A stretch of 11,370 bases of DNA. Source: JBNKFQ01 sp050289385 (lineage in GTDB: Bacteria; Pseudomonadota; Gammaproteobacteria; Pseudomonadales; Porticoccaceae). The position numbers and the translations under genes were made by a program. Position 1 is the stretch's first letter, and each line of letters starts with the position of its first letter. The DNA lies in the NCBI GenBank assembly GCA_050289385.1, contig JBNKFQ010000247.1:1-11370 (forward strand), read 5' to 3'. The notes below the pieces were generated by a model. It saw only the letters and a program-made list of their open reading frames with translations, was not told the origin of the DNA and searched no databases. Shown here piece by piece: positions 1-6,273 of the stretch.

Positions 1-1699
1 ACATTCGCAAGTGTCTGGATGTAATATCATTCAAATACGGCACAACGTTTTCTATCAGTTCCTTTGCTACATCTCTGCCGCGGGAAAGATTAACCGACAT
101 TTGTGGTACCAGTCTGGAAGCGGAGTGACTGGGTCGATACACAAATGCTTTGCTGTCAATTTTCCTGGAGCGCAAAGGTATAAGCCTTAGGTAGTTAACA
201 TCAGGATGCGATGAATTTTTGTTTGTACTCTTGGACACCAATAGAGTATTGAGAAAATCGAGCAGGTGGATTTCAAGCGTGTCTTCGCAACGCTCGGTTG
301 GTAGTACATTTCCTGGCAGTATGTTCGAATCGGTTCTTCGCTTATACCTTGCTACTTTGTCCAATTCGTAAAGGCTGAATATCGTGCCATATTGGTACGC
401 CAGCGAAAATTGGGCTGCCGCGAGTGATCCGTCTGCAACAATACAGTTTCCGAATTGGTTCAAATAGATCCCGTCGGCATCACTGAAGAGCAAAATTGCA
501 TCGCTGTCCGGTTCACTGTACTCAGGGCGAAAAGGGCTGGTGCTGCCGGTCATTGCAATATTACCGTCCTCAAGTTCGATTGCCTGCGTGAGTTTGGAAT
601 AACGCATATCAGACCTGAAACGTTTTACCCATAACAGCTCACGATCTTTGGACAACTTTGCAATCAATGGGGCAAGCACATCCTCGCCAGTCAACAAAAA
701 ACCGCCATCGGGCAGGTCATTGAACACAACCCTGGCCCCATCAAGTGCGGGATATTCCCTGACAACTTTGATTGCTCCTTGTGCCACATCGAAATTGAGC
801 AAGCGCAAGCCTCGCCAGGAACCGCGTGCGTCATCGCTCGCAGCCAGTATTTCAAAGGTGTCGTTGTTGCGCCGGGCGTCCATAAATATGCATGGTCCGC
901 AGTCGGGGACGAGAGGCGATTCAATGGTGTGCCCCTTACGATCAACGTAAACCAGATACTCGCGGCGTGAATGACTGTTGGCATCCATTCGCATGTACAG
1001 ACCACCGCGCCTATCTACAGTGATAGTTGGAATGGCGTCTGTTGAGAACTCGGTTGAATCAGCAATTGGGTTGCCTGACCAATCGTAAGTATGAATACTG
1101 ATGTGCCAGGGATGCTCGGCTTTGACAGAATAGTTTGAAGAACTTATCCATAGTGTGAATGTGTCAACTGTTGTATGCGCAACTGGCAGCAACGAGTCGT
1201 GATCAAGACCCAACAAAAGCTGATCCAGTTCGCCATTCTTGTTAACGCTCCACAGCTCAACGCGACCGTTGTCAGGTGTGTTGTTATAGTTTTGCTGAAA
1301 AGCGTTTTTGAATGGCTTTTTGTGCCACAACACAATGCGTATTGTCGACTGTCTGGCATTTAAGGCAATAATTTCCCAACCGGTTCGATCGTAAATCTGT
1401 TGCCACAGCAGGCGACCTTTTTTTGAAAAAGCAGCCAACATTGGTTTTGGAGGGATACCGCCGGTATCACTACGCCTGCCCTCGGCATATCCGGCCACAA
1501 TAATTTTCCCTGTTGGAGTTTCTTCCAGAAGCAATCCACTGTCGCCACCACCGCTGCCTGATTTTTTCTGCGAGCGCGTACCGAATTGAATGTGATGCCC
1601 ATTTGCTTCTAATGTTTGGGAAGGAGACGGAGTTGTTGTTAGCGCAAAGAGTAATAGAGCTACAGCTACGATAAAAACTATCCTGGAAATCTGAGTCAT
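1..1699 (-). CDS. Secreted beta-propeller-like protein of unknown function (3' end outside window)
   Basis: The minus-strand frame starting at the ATG at 1699 stays open, with no stop, for 566 codons to the window edge, so the C-terminus is missing. I checked this triplet by triplet. An AGGA seven bases upstream supports the start. The N-terminus is a Sec-type signal peptide: a hydrophobic run at about residues 7-21, then a Thr/Ser/Pro stretch, with no lipobox Cys, so export to the periplasm or outside is likely. Two segments have the pattern 'x-LDxxGxxLW...(A)...DGxIxxxGxT' seen in PQQ-like or delta-60-type propeller blades: about residues 60-105 (LAAFSKKGRLLW) and about 345-390 (AKLSKDRELLW ... 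LEDGNIAMTGST). No catalytic motif is visible. A propeller or binding role is inference. It is separated from the D-glutamate cluster by about 1 kb and need not be related to it. Confidence 0.72.
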   Translation of the reverse strand, partial: MTQISRIVFIVAVALLLFALTTTPSPSQTLEANGHHIQFGTRSQKKSGSGGGDSGLLLEETPTGKIIVAGYAEGRRSDTGGIPPKPMLAAFSKKGRLLWQQIYDRTGWEIIALNARQSTIRIVLWHKKPFKNAFQQNYNNTPDNGRVELWSVNKNGELDQLLLGLDHDSLLPVAHTTVDTFTLWISSSNYSVKAEHPWHISIHTYDWSGNPIADSTEFSTDAIPTITVDRRGGLYMRMDANSHSRREYLVYVDRKGHTIESPLVPDCGPCIFMDARRNNDTFEILAASDDARGSWRGLRLLNFDVAQGAIKVVREYPALDGARVVFNDLPDGGFLLTGEDVLAPLIAKLSKDRELLWVKRFRSDMRYSKLTQAIELEDGNIAMTGSTSPFRPEYSEPDSDAILLFSDADGIYLNQFGNCIVADGSLAAAQFSLAYQYGTIFSLYELDKVARYKRRTDSNILPGNVLPTERCEDTLEIHLLDFLNTLLVSKSTNKNSSHPDVNYLRLIPLRSRKIDSKAFVYRPSHSASRLVPQMSVNLSRGRDVAKELIENVVPYLNDITSRHLRM

Positions 1700-1787
1700 A
1701 GAGCTGTCCTGCTTTTCAGATCGCGGCTTTTTAATTAATATACCCTATTTGGGTTTGCATAGAATATCAAGGCTGGCTCTCTGCGGG

Positions 1788-1805
1788 AAAGGGGACGTCC
1801 CCTTT
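1788..1805. repeat. Perfect 18-bp palindrome (AAAGGGGAC / GTCCCCTTT)
   Basis: The two 9-base halves are exact reverse complements with no spacer. As RNA this would fold as a 7-bp stem with an ACGT loop. It sits between the propeller-like gene and the DUF4234-like gene, about 110 bases past the latter's stop. It may act as a weak terminator or be a REP-type dispersed palindrome. Only the symmetry is seen; the class is inferred. Confidence 0.7.
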
Positions 1806-1916
1806 GCATACAAATAAATTTTTCAATACCGCGAAGCTGGCCGACTTTTTTGTATTTTCAATATCTGGATGTCCTCTATTTCTTTTCCTCAATTTCTTTC
1901 CTGTTTCTTCTACTTG

Positions 1917-2405
1917 TTACGTGTTGCTTTTTGTTTCATCAATGCATTTGTTGATTCTGTACTGTAAATATATTACGGAGAAAAAGAAGACCATGATGGA
2001 GCTTAATCTATAGGCACTATTAGAGCTACTGTACATTATATCTTCAATTCGATTGGCTAAACTGAAAAGTACAACCAGGTAAGATACCAGGTATGCGATT
2101 GATATAGCCGGGTCAGTAAAAACACCTATGTCACTTTTTTCGAAAAAGCTTAAGATAAGTGAAAGAGCTGTAGATAATATGAGTGTGATAAGCCAAAATT
2201 GATTGATATTTTTTTTGTGAACAGTGTTGGAAATATCTGCTCTTGTATATAACCAGTATATTGGATAAATGCCAAGTGTAATTATCCAAAGACCAAATAC
2301 ACCCCATGCAGTAAACCTTTTAAAATTATGAATTAATCCTTCTCCACTTGGTTGTCTGAGGTCTGCTGATGGAGTTGTATAAGGATTGTTTGTTAATTCT
2401 GTCAT
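1917..2405 (-). CDS. Small DUF4234-like membrane protein
   Basis: This is a 162-residue protein. Its N-terminal cytoplasmic stretch begins with NPYTTPSA, a start commonly seen in such small membrane proteins. About four hydrophobic segments follow, at roughly residues 34-54, 70-88, 98-120 and 130-148. The first contains WIITLGIYPIYWLYTRADI, matching the DUF4234 signature of a hydrophobic helix ending in 'TLGIYxxYW'. The start at 2405 is supported by AGGAAA a few bases upstream. The biochemical role of DUF4234 proteins is unknown. The gene is conspicuously AT-rich: 17 of 60 bases are G or C in 2161-2220, against 35 of 60 in 5701-5760 of dgcN. It is bracketed by unrelated palindromes, which suggests horizontal acquisition. 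No operon partner is evident. Confidence 0.72.
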   Translation of the reverse strand: MTELTNNPYTTPSADLRQPSGEGLIHNFKRFTAWGVFGLWIITLGIYPIYWLYTRADISNTVHKKNINQFWLITLILSTALSLILSFFEKSDIGVFTDPAISIAYLVSYLVVLFSLANRIEDIMYSSSNSAYRLSSIMVFFFSVIYLQYRINKCIDETKSNT

Positions 2406-2441
2406 AGTATTTCCTGTTCGGACATTGAAATTGGGGACTGT

Positions 2442-2465
2442 AGGGAACGGTCGCGACCGTTCCCT
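2442..2465. repeat. Perfect 24-bp palindrome (half-site AGGGAACGGTCG), REP-like
   Basis: AGGGAACGGTCG is followed directly by its exact reverse complement, giving a GC-rich, spacer-free palindrome. It lies about 40 bases upstream of the DUF4234-like start and is immediately followed by a second hairpin (2467-2492). A pair of hairpins in an intergenic gap fits a REP/BIME-type element. Whether it recurs in the genome cannot be seen here. Confidence 0.7.
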
Positions 2466-2466
2466 C

Positions 2467-2492
2467 CACCAATGGCCACAATACCGTTGGTG
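2467..2492. repeat. Imperfect hairpin next to the 24-bp palindrome
   Basis: CACCAATGG (2467-2475) pairs with CCGTTGGTG (2484-2492) at 8 of 9 positions, with an 8-base loop. Its closeness to the 2442-2465 palindrome suggests one composite element. Confidence 0.5.
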
Positions 2493-2710
2493 AGCCTGGG
2501 GCTACAAGATACCGGCTAGAACGCCGATATGGGATGTGAACACGTTGGAGAGAAGGCCCTCCTATTCGCGATTTGATCTGCTTTGGCATTATTCCTTCCT
2601 TGCTTCCCTGTTAAGTACCGATCCTGAACATATTAGCCCGAGGCGGCAGCACAATCGCAAGAATAACCTGTATAACATTGTAAGGAAAGTGGCTGCCGGC
2701 GCAGGTATCG

Positions 2711-2737
2711 AAAGGAATACAGGCCCTCCCTGGCCTG
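2711..2737 (-). terminator. Candidate terminator after the YkvI-like gene
   Basis: On the minus strand, CAGGCC and GGCCTG flank a 6-base loop (2720-2737). They are followed by the T-rich TATTCCTTTC, about 38 bases past the transporter stop. The stem is short and the T tract is interrupted, so this is a weak candidate for the end of the operon transcript. Confidence 0.35.
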
Positions 2738-2774
2738 AGTTTGGCAGATCTCTATCACATGGCGTCGGGAGTAC

Positions 2775-3902
2775 TTAATCCTCCAGCAGCGCCGCTTCAG
2801 TAGTGGGATTGCCGTCGTTCTTCTTTTGCCAGACTTTCCACACACCGTAAGTGCACAGCGGCAAAATGAAAATCACAATAAATGCCCAGGTCAACGTGCC
2901 GTAACCTTTGGAAATCAAATCAATCAGACCAATGGTTTCAGCCAGTACTACCGCAACCGATAGAGCACCAAACGCAATAGCGGGGCGCAACCATCTTGGC
3001 ATTTCTTTATTTTTTTCGTGGTATACCTCGTCAATACGCTCGTTCACTGCGTGAATATAAGCAGTTCCGGTTTCCACAAACGTACCAAACACCACCACAT
3101 AAAAAATGATTTTCAACCATGTCAGGTCGAGACGTTGCATCATAAAATCAGCCGGTACTGCGGCTTCCAGAATGCCGGGGTAGGTTGCAGCCATCGCCAG
3201 GAAAAACAGAACCGCCGGAATCATACACAGTGGCCCGGCCAACACACCGGCGGTAAGCGCATCTTTACGCGATGTCATATGTTTTACGCAAAACAGTATT
3301 ACCGGAAGCGATGCGATGTTGTAACCGACATACGTAAAACCTTGCCCAAACCAGTTTGAGCCAATCGGTGCTTCAGTCATATTGATGGCCAGATCTGAAC
3401 CGTAGTTCCATAAGTACCAGGCCACAAATACCGTATAGGTGCCGTAAAGCAAAAAAGACCAGCCAGCCAATACCTTTTCAATCACCGCAGTACCCCAGAA
3501 CACCAGCAGGCCAATCAGCATCATCAGTATTACCGTACCAAGGGTATTTTGCATACCCAGATGCTCTGAAACCAGTTCGCCCGCTGCGGCGCCAATTACC
3601 GCCAATACCAGCAAGCCTAGAATAAAATAGGCAATTTCGTAAAGGAACCAGCCCTTGCCGAGTAAGTGGTGAAAAAAGCTACGGTAGTTGTAGCTTTTAA
3701 CCATGCGCGCCAATTCAAAACAGATGGCGCAGATCACGCTAAACATCACCGTAGCGACCAACATACCCAAGAGCCCGCCGACTGGACCAGCAGAAAGAAA
3801 AAACTCAACCAGTTCACGACCTGTGGCATAACCACCGCCGATAATTACCGACTGGAACAAAAATCCGGGTAACCAGATTCGTTGAAATATAGAATTATTC
3901 AT
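2775..3902 (-). CDS. YkvI-type (COG3949) membrane transporter, APC-superfamily-like
   Basis: This is a 375-residue, very hydrophobic protein with about ten membrane segments. The first helix carries GGGYATGRELVEFF (residues 22-35), the glycine-rich broken-helix motif typical of Bacillus YkvI and related LeuT-fold proteins (usually GAGFASGQE). The C-terminus is polar (KKNDGNPTTEAALLED). The family is assigned to the amino-acid/polyamine transporter fold, but the YkvI substrate is not established. It is the last gene of the minus-strand series after dgcA, 207 bases downstream, with a large inverted repeat in the gap. Transport of D-glutamate, L-glutamate or an N-acyl derivative is inferred from that context only. 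The ribosome binding site is poor (GAGATAAT), but no better in-frame start precedes the first helix. Confidence 0.75.
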   Translation of the reverse strand: MNNSIFQRIWLPGFLFQSVIIGGGYATGRELVEFFLSAGPVGGLLGMLVATVMFSVICAICFELARMVKSYNYRSFFHHLLGKGWFLYEIAYFILGLLVLAVIGAAAGELVSEHLGMQNTLGTVILMMLIGLLVFWGTAVIEKVLAGWSFLLYGTYTVFVAWYLWNYGSDLAINMTEAPIGSNWFGQGFTYVGYNIASLPVILFCVKHMTSRKDALTAGVLAGPLCMIPAVLFFLAMAATYPGILEAAVPADFMMQRLDLTWLKIIFYVVVFGTFVETGTAYIHAVNERIDEVYHEKNKEMPRWLRPAIAFGALSVAVVLAETIGLIDLISKGYGTLTWAFIVIFILPLCTYGVWKVWQKKNDGNPTTEAALLED

Positions 3903-3927
3903 AATTTATTATCTCGGGTTATTGAAA

Positions 3928-4100
3928 GTCGCACGTCTGTCGTCGCACGTCGCACGCTAAAAGCACGTAGCCGTTCAGGTCGACACACTGCCAATTTGCC
4001 AGTTCCAGCTCCTGAACATCAGGTATACTCCTCACATTTGGTTGCAAGGTCACACGTCAAGCCGCCTTTAGCGTGCGACGACAGACGTGCGACGTGCGAC
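3928..4100. repeat. Long imperfect inverted repeat (arms about 35 bp) built from GTCGCACG units
   Basis: The left arm (3928-3963) and right arm (4066-4100) are imperfect reverse complements about 100 bases apart. Both share a CTGTCGTCGCACG core and end internally at GCTAAA / TTTAGC. The short unit GTCGCACG is duplicated on opposite sides of the core in the two arms, so they differ in unit order. A smaller nested pair, GTTCAGG (3973-3979) and CCTGAAC (4011-4017), lies inside. The element fills the dgcA-transporter gap. It could be a miniature mobile element, a REP/BIME-like element, or a processing or attenuation structure. Confidence 0.7.
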
Positions 4101-4109
4101 CAAAATTAA

Positions 4110-5084
4110 CTAACCCCAAAGTTCTGGTTCAGGCGCCGATACCACACCGCCGGCATAACTCATTGGGTGCTCTCTGTCCGCTTTCAAAAACAAAGCACCG
4201 TCGAGATCCACAAACCGGCACAGTTGCGCTACGACAAATCCGGGCGCCATGGCCAGCGACGTGCCCATCATGTTGCCAACCATCAAACCAAGGCCTTTTT
4301 TTTGCGCCATGCGCGCCAGGTCCAGCGCTTCGGTTAAGCCGCCGGTCTTGTCCAGTTTGATGTTGATCATTTGATAGCGGCGTGACGCCTGTTCAAATTC
4401 GCCGGTGTGCAGACAAGATTCGTCAGCACACAACGTTATGGGAGAGTCATAACCTTCCAGTGCTTCATCACCACCACGCTTCAGGGGTTGCTCAATCATC
4501 GCGATACCGAGCGCCTTGAATTCGGGCGCCAGTTCCACTAATTGATCAAAGGTCCAACCCTGGTTAACATCGACGACAATTTCGGCGTCGGGCCGGGCGT
4601 TGCAAACCGCTGTAATGCGTTCCAGTGGCAATTCGCCATCCAGTTTTACCTTGATCTTGCTGGTATCGAGAGATTTTGCCGTTTCTGCCATCTCTTCCGG
4701 GGTGCCAATGCCAATGGTGTTTACCGTAATAATTTTGCCGGGCTCTATACCGGTCAGATCCCAGATGCGTTTGCCGGAAAGTTTTGCTTCCAGGTCCCAA
4801 AGAGCGCAATCAATGGCATTGCGAGCGCCACCGGCGGGCAGTAATTCGCGTAGCTGCTGACGATCGGCCCCTTGCTCTATGGCCTGTTTAACGGCTTCTG
4901 CCTGGGCCAACATGCTTTCTGCGGTTTCGTCCAGATAATAAACACCGGTTGCTTCACCGCGCCCGGTAACGCCATTTTCCGTAATCGTTACATATAACAC
5001 ATGCGCCTGAGTAAAGGTGTAACCGGTAATTCTGAAAGGAACTTTTGTTTCCCAGGGCTGAGTAGTCAGGCTCACTTCACGCAT
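4110..5084 (-). CDS. dgcA: N-acetyl-D-glutamate racemase DgcA (enolase superfamily)
   Basis: DgcA converts N-acetyl-D-Glu to N-acetyl-L-Glu, the second step of the DgcN-DgcA D-glutamate catabolic route, in the cytoplasm. The 324-residue protein has the enolase-superfamily muconate-lactonizing/dipeptide-epimerase layout. Visible features are an N-terminal capping domain, KIKVK at 143-147 (catalytic Lys of the KxK motif), metal ligands D172 (VDVNQGW), E198 (MIEQP) and D221 (CADES), and the opposing catalytic Lys K243 (NIKLDK). I chose the ATG at 5084 because AGGAG lies seven bases upstream and the start overlaps the dgcN stop by 8 bases. An in-frame ATG 16 codons earlier lies inside dgcN and lacks such a site. 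By sequence alone an L-Ala-D/L-Glu epimerase is possible; the tight coupling to dgcN favours DgcA. Confidence 0.9.
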   Translation of the reverse strand: MREVSLTTQPWETKVPFRITGYTFTQAHVLYVTITENGVTGRGEATGVYYLDETAESMLAQAEAVKQAIEQGADRQQLRELLPAGGARNAIDCALWDLEAKLSGKRIWDLTGIEPGKIITVNTIGIGTPEEMAETAKSLDTSKIKVKLDGELPLERITAVCNARPDAEIVVDVNQGWTFDQLVELAPEFKALGIAMIEQPLKRGGDEALEGYDSPITLCADESCLHTGEFEQASRRYQMINIKLDKTGGLTEALDLARMAQKKGLGLMVGNMMGTSLAMAPGFVVAQLCRFVDLDGALFLKADREHPMSYAGGVVSAPEPELWG

Positions 5085-6141
5085 TGTTGTACTCCTGTGT
5101 ATTTTGGGTGTCGGTATGAAACCGTGATTCAATTAATTCGGCGATCGCGCCGCAGCCGTCGATGACAGAATCCACACAGGGCAAACCGGTCTCGTCAGAC
5201 AAGGCTTGTTTGTATGATGCGCGTTCGTTTTCGGGTAAACGCGATGTGTTTACGCTAATGCCAACACAAGTGATATCGGGATTGGTCAGGCTGCCACAAC
5301 GCAGGTTCAGCTCGATACATTCGGCAACCGAAGGTACTTTTATGGTTGGGCAGCTGTCTATCATGGTTCGTGTCGGATCGTGGCACACCACAATGGCATC
5401 TGGCTGCGAGCCGTGCAGTAAACCCAGGCTCACACCGGCATAAGACGCATTAAACAGCGAGCCCTGACCTTCGATAACATCCCAGTGGTCGGGGTCGTTT
5501 GCCGGTGATACCACCTCTGCCGCGCCGGAAACAAAGTCGGATACTACGGCGTCAATGGGAACACCGGTACCGGCAATCATAATTCCGGTTTGCCCGGTGG
5601 CTCGAAAGGTTGCTTTTATGTTGCGCTCTTGCAGGCTGTTGGTCAGCGCCAGGGCGGTGTATTTTTTACCCACCGCGCAGTCGGTGCCTACCATCAGAAC
5701 GCGTCGACCGGGTCGTTTTTCCCCATTGCCAATTGGCAAGTTGGGAGATGGTGTGCGCACGTTTAACAGGTTGGCGCCGGATTGGGCTGCCGCTTTCACT
5801 ACTCCGGGGAATTTTTCGAGGCGCAGGTGCAAACCGCTGACGATGTCCATGCCAGCCGCCGCCGCTTCTTCCAGCGGACCTATCCAGTCATCACCAATAA
5901 CGCCCCCCACCGGAGCGACACCAATAATAATGCTGCGCACACCGGCAGCGGCAGCTTGCTCTATAGTCATGTCGGGTACGCCAAGACTCAGGCCATTGCC
6001 TGCAAAGCGCAATTGCCCGGCTACCAGTTCTGGCCGCCATTGCACGATGCCGAGCCCGGTCTTGGCGTAGGTTGTGTCTGTCACATCCCCGATAAAAATC
6101 AGATAGGGGGCTTTCAGATTGATTGTAGAGAGTTGTTCCAT
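5077..6141 (-). CDS. dgcN: D-glutamate N-acetyltransferase DgcN (DUF1611 family)
   Basis: DgcN acetylates D-Glu to N-acetyl-D-Glu, which DgcA then racemises. The 354-residue protein has the DUF1611 architecture. An N-terminal alpha/beta domain (about 10-130) includes VSGLHLRLEKFP and ANLLNVRTP. A C-terminal P-loop-like domain starts at VGTDCAVGKKYT (151-162) and is followed by ATGQTGIMIAGTGVPIDAVV, DVIEGQGSLF and CHDPTR, all typical of the family. The start at 6141 has AAGGA five bases upstream. The last 13 residues (HTDTQNTQEYNNA) extend beyond the end of the paralogue at 10965 and encode the AGGAG site used by dgcA. The two genes overlap by 8 bases (ATGCGTGA), indicating translational coupling. 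A 132-base gap separates it from the S15 gene upstream and could hold a secondary promoter. Confidence 0.92.
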   Translation of the reverse strand: MEQLSTINLKAPYLIFIGDVTDTTYAKTGLGIVQWRPELVAGQLRFAGNGLSLGVPDMTIEQAAAAGVRSIIIGVAPVGGVIGDDWIGPLEEAAAAGMDIVSGLHLRLEKFPGVVKAAAQSGANLLNVRTPSPNLPIGNGEKRPGRRVLMVGTDCAVGKKYTALALTNSLQERNIKATFRATGQTGIMIAGTGVPIDAVVSDFVSGAAEVVSPANDPDHWDVIEGQGSLFNASYAGVSLGLLHGSQPDAIVVCHDPTRTMIDSCPTIKVPSVAECIELNLRCGSLTNPDITCVGISVNTSRLPENERASYKQALSDETGLPCVDSVIDGCGAIAELIESRFHTDTQNTQEYNNA

Positions 6142-6273
6142 TGTTTCCTTATCTTCTAAAAATTCGGAGCTTGAAAATCGCCTCTCCGGGTTTGTCAGGC
6201 CTTCAGCTTGTGTGTCCGCTTCAGGGTTTGTGTTGGTAAAACAGTTCAGACCGTTTGGTCGTTAACCTATGTG

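Larger units (their letters stand above)
2406..2774. other. Intergenic stretch of about 370 bp with hairpins and no convincing gene
   Basis: This lies between the transporter stop and the DUF4234-like start. The only open frames are short (up to 80 codons), lack a good ribosome binding site or recognisable motifs, and one overlaps the transporter. It contains a perfect 24-bp palindrome, an adjacent imperfect hairpin and a candidate terminator, each listed separately. The rest (about 2500-2700) shows no structure I can name. It could be the decayed remnant of an element. Confidence 0.6.

Noticed and set aside
648..1602. Several short frames on both strands that make the left edge look like a decayed gene
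   Set aside because: A single minus-strand frame from 1699 is open without a stop to the edge, so the region is an intact gene cut by the window, not a pseudogene.
2536..2778. 80-codon plus-strand frame in the gene-poor gap, considered as a transposase remnant
   Set aside because: No transposase motif, no good start signal, and no terminal repeats that could be paired around it.
3928..4100. Repeated GTCGCACG units considered as a CRISPR array
   Set aside because: Units are 8 bases, arranged as two inverted arms, with no regular spacers and no cas genes nearby.
5555..6070. 171-codon plus-strand open frame
   Set aside because: Antisense shadow of dgcN, with an arginine/proline-rich, low-complexity translation and no motif.
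6142..6273. GACCGTTTGGTC in the S15-dgcN gap, considered as a terminator
   Set aside because: Only a 4-bp stem with no T tract following; not enough to call.
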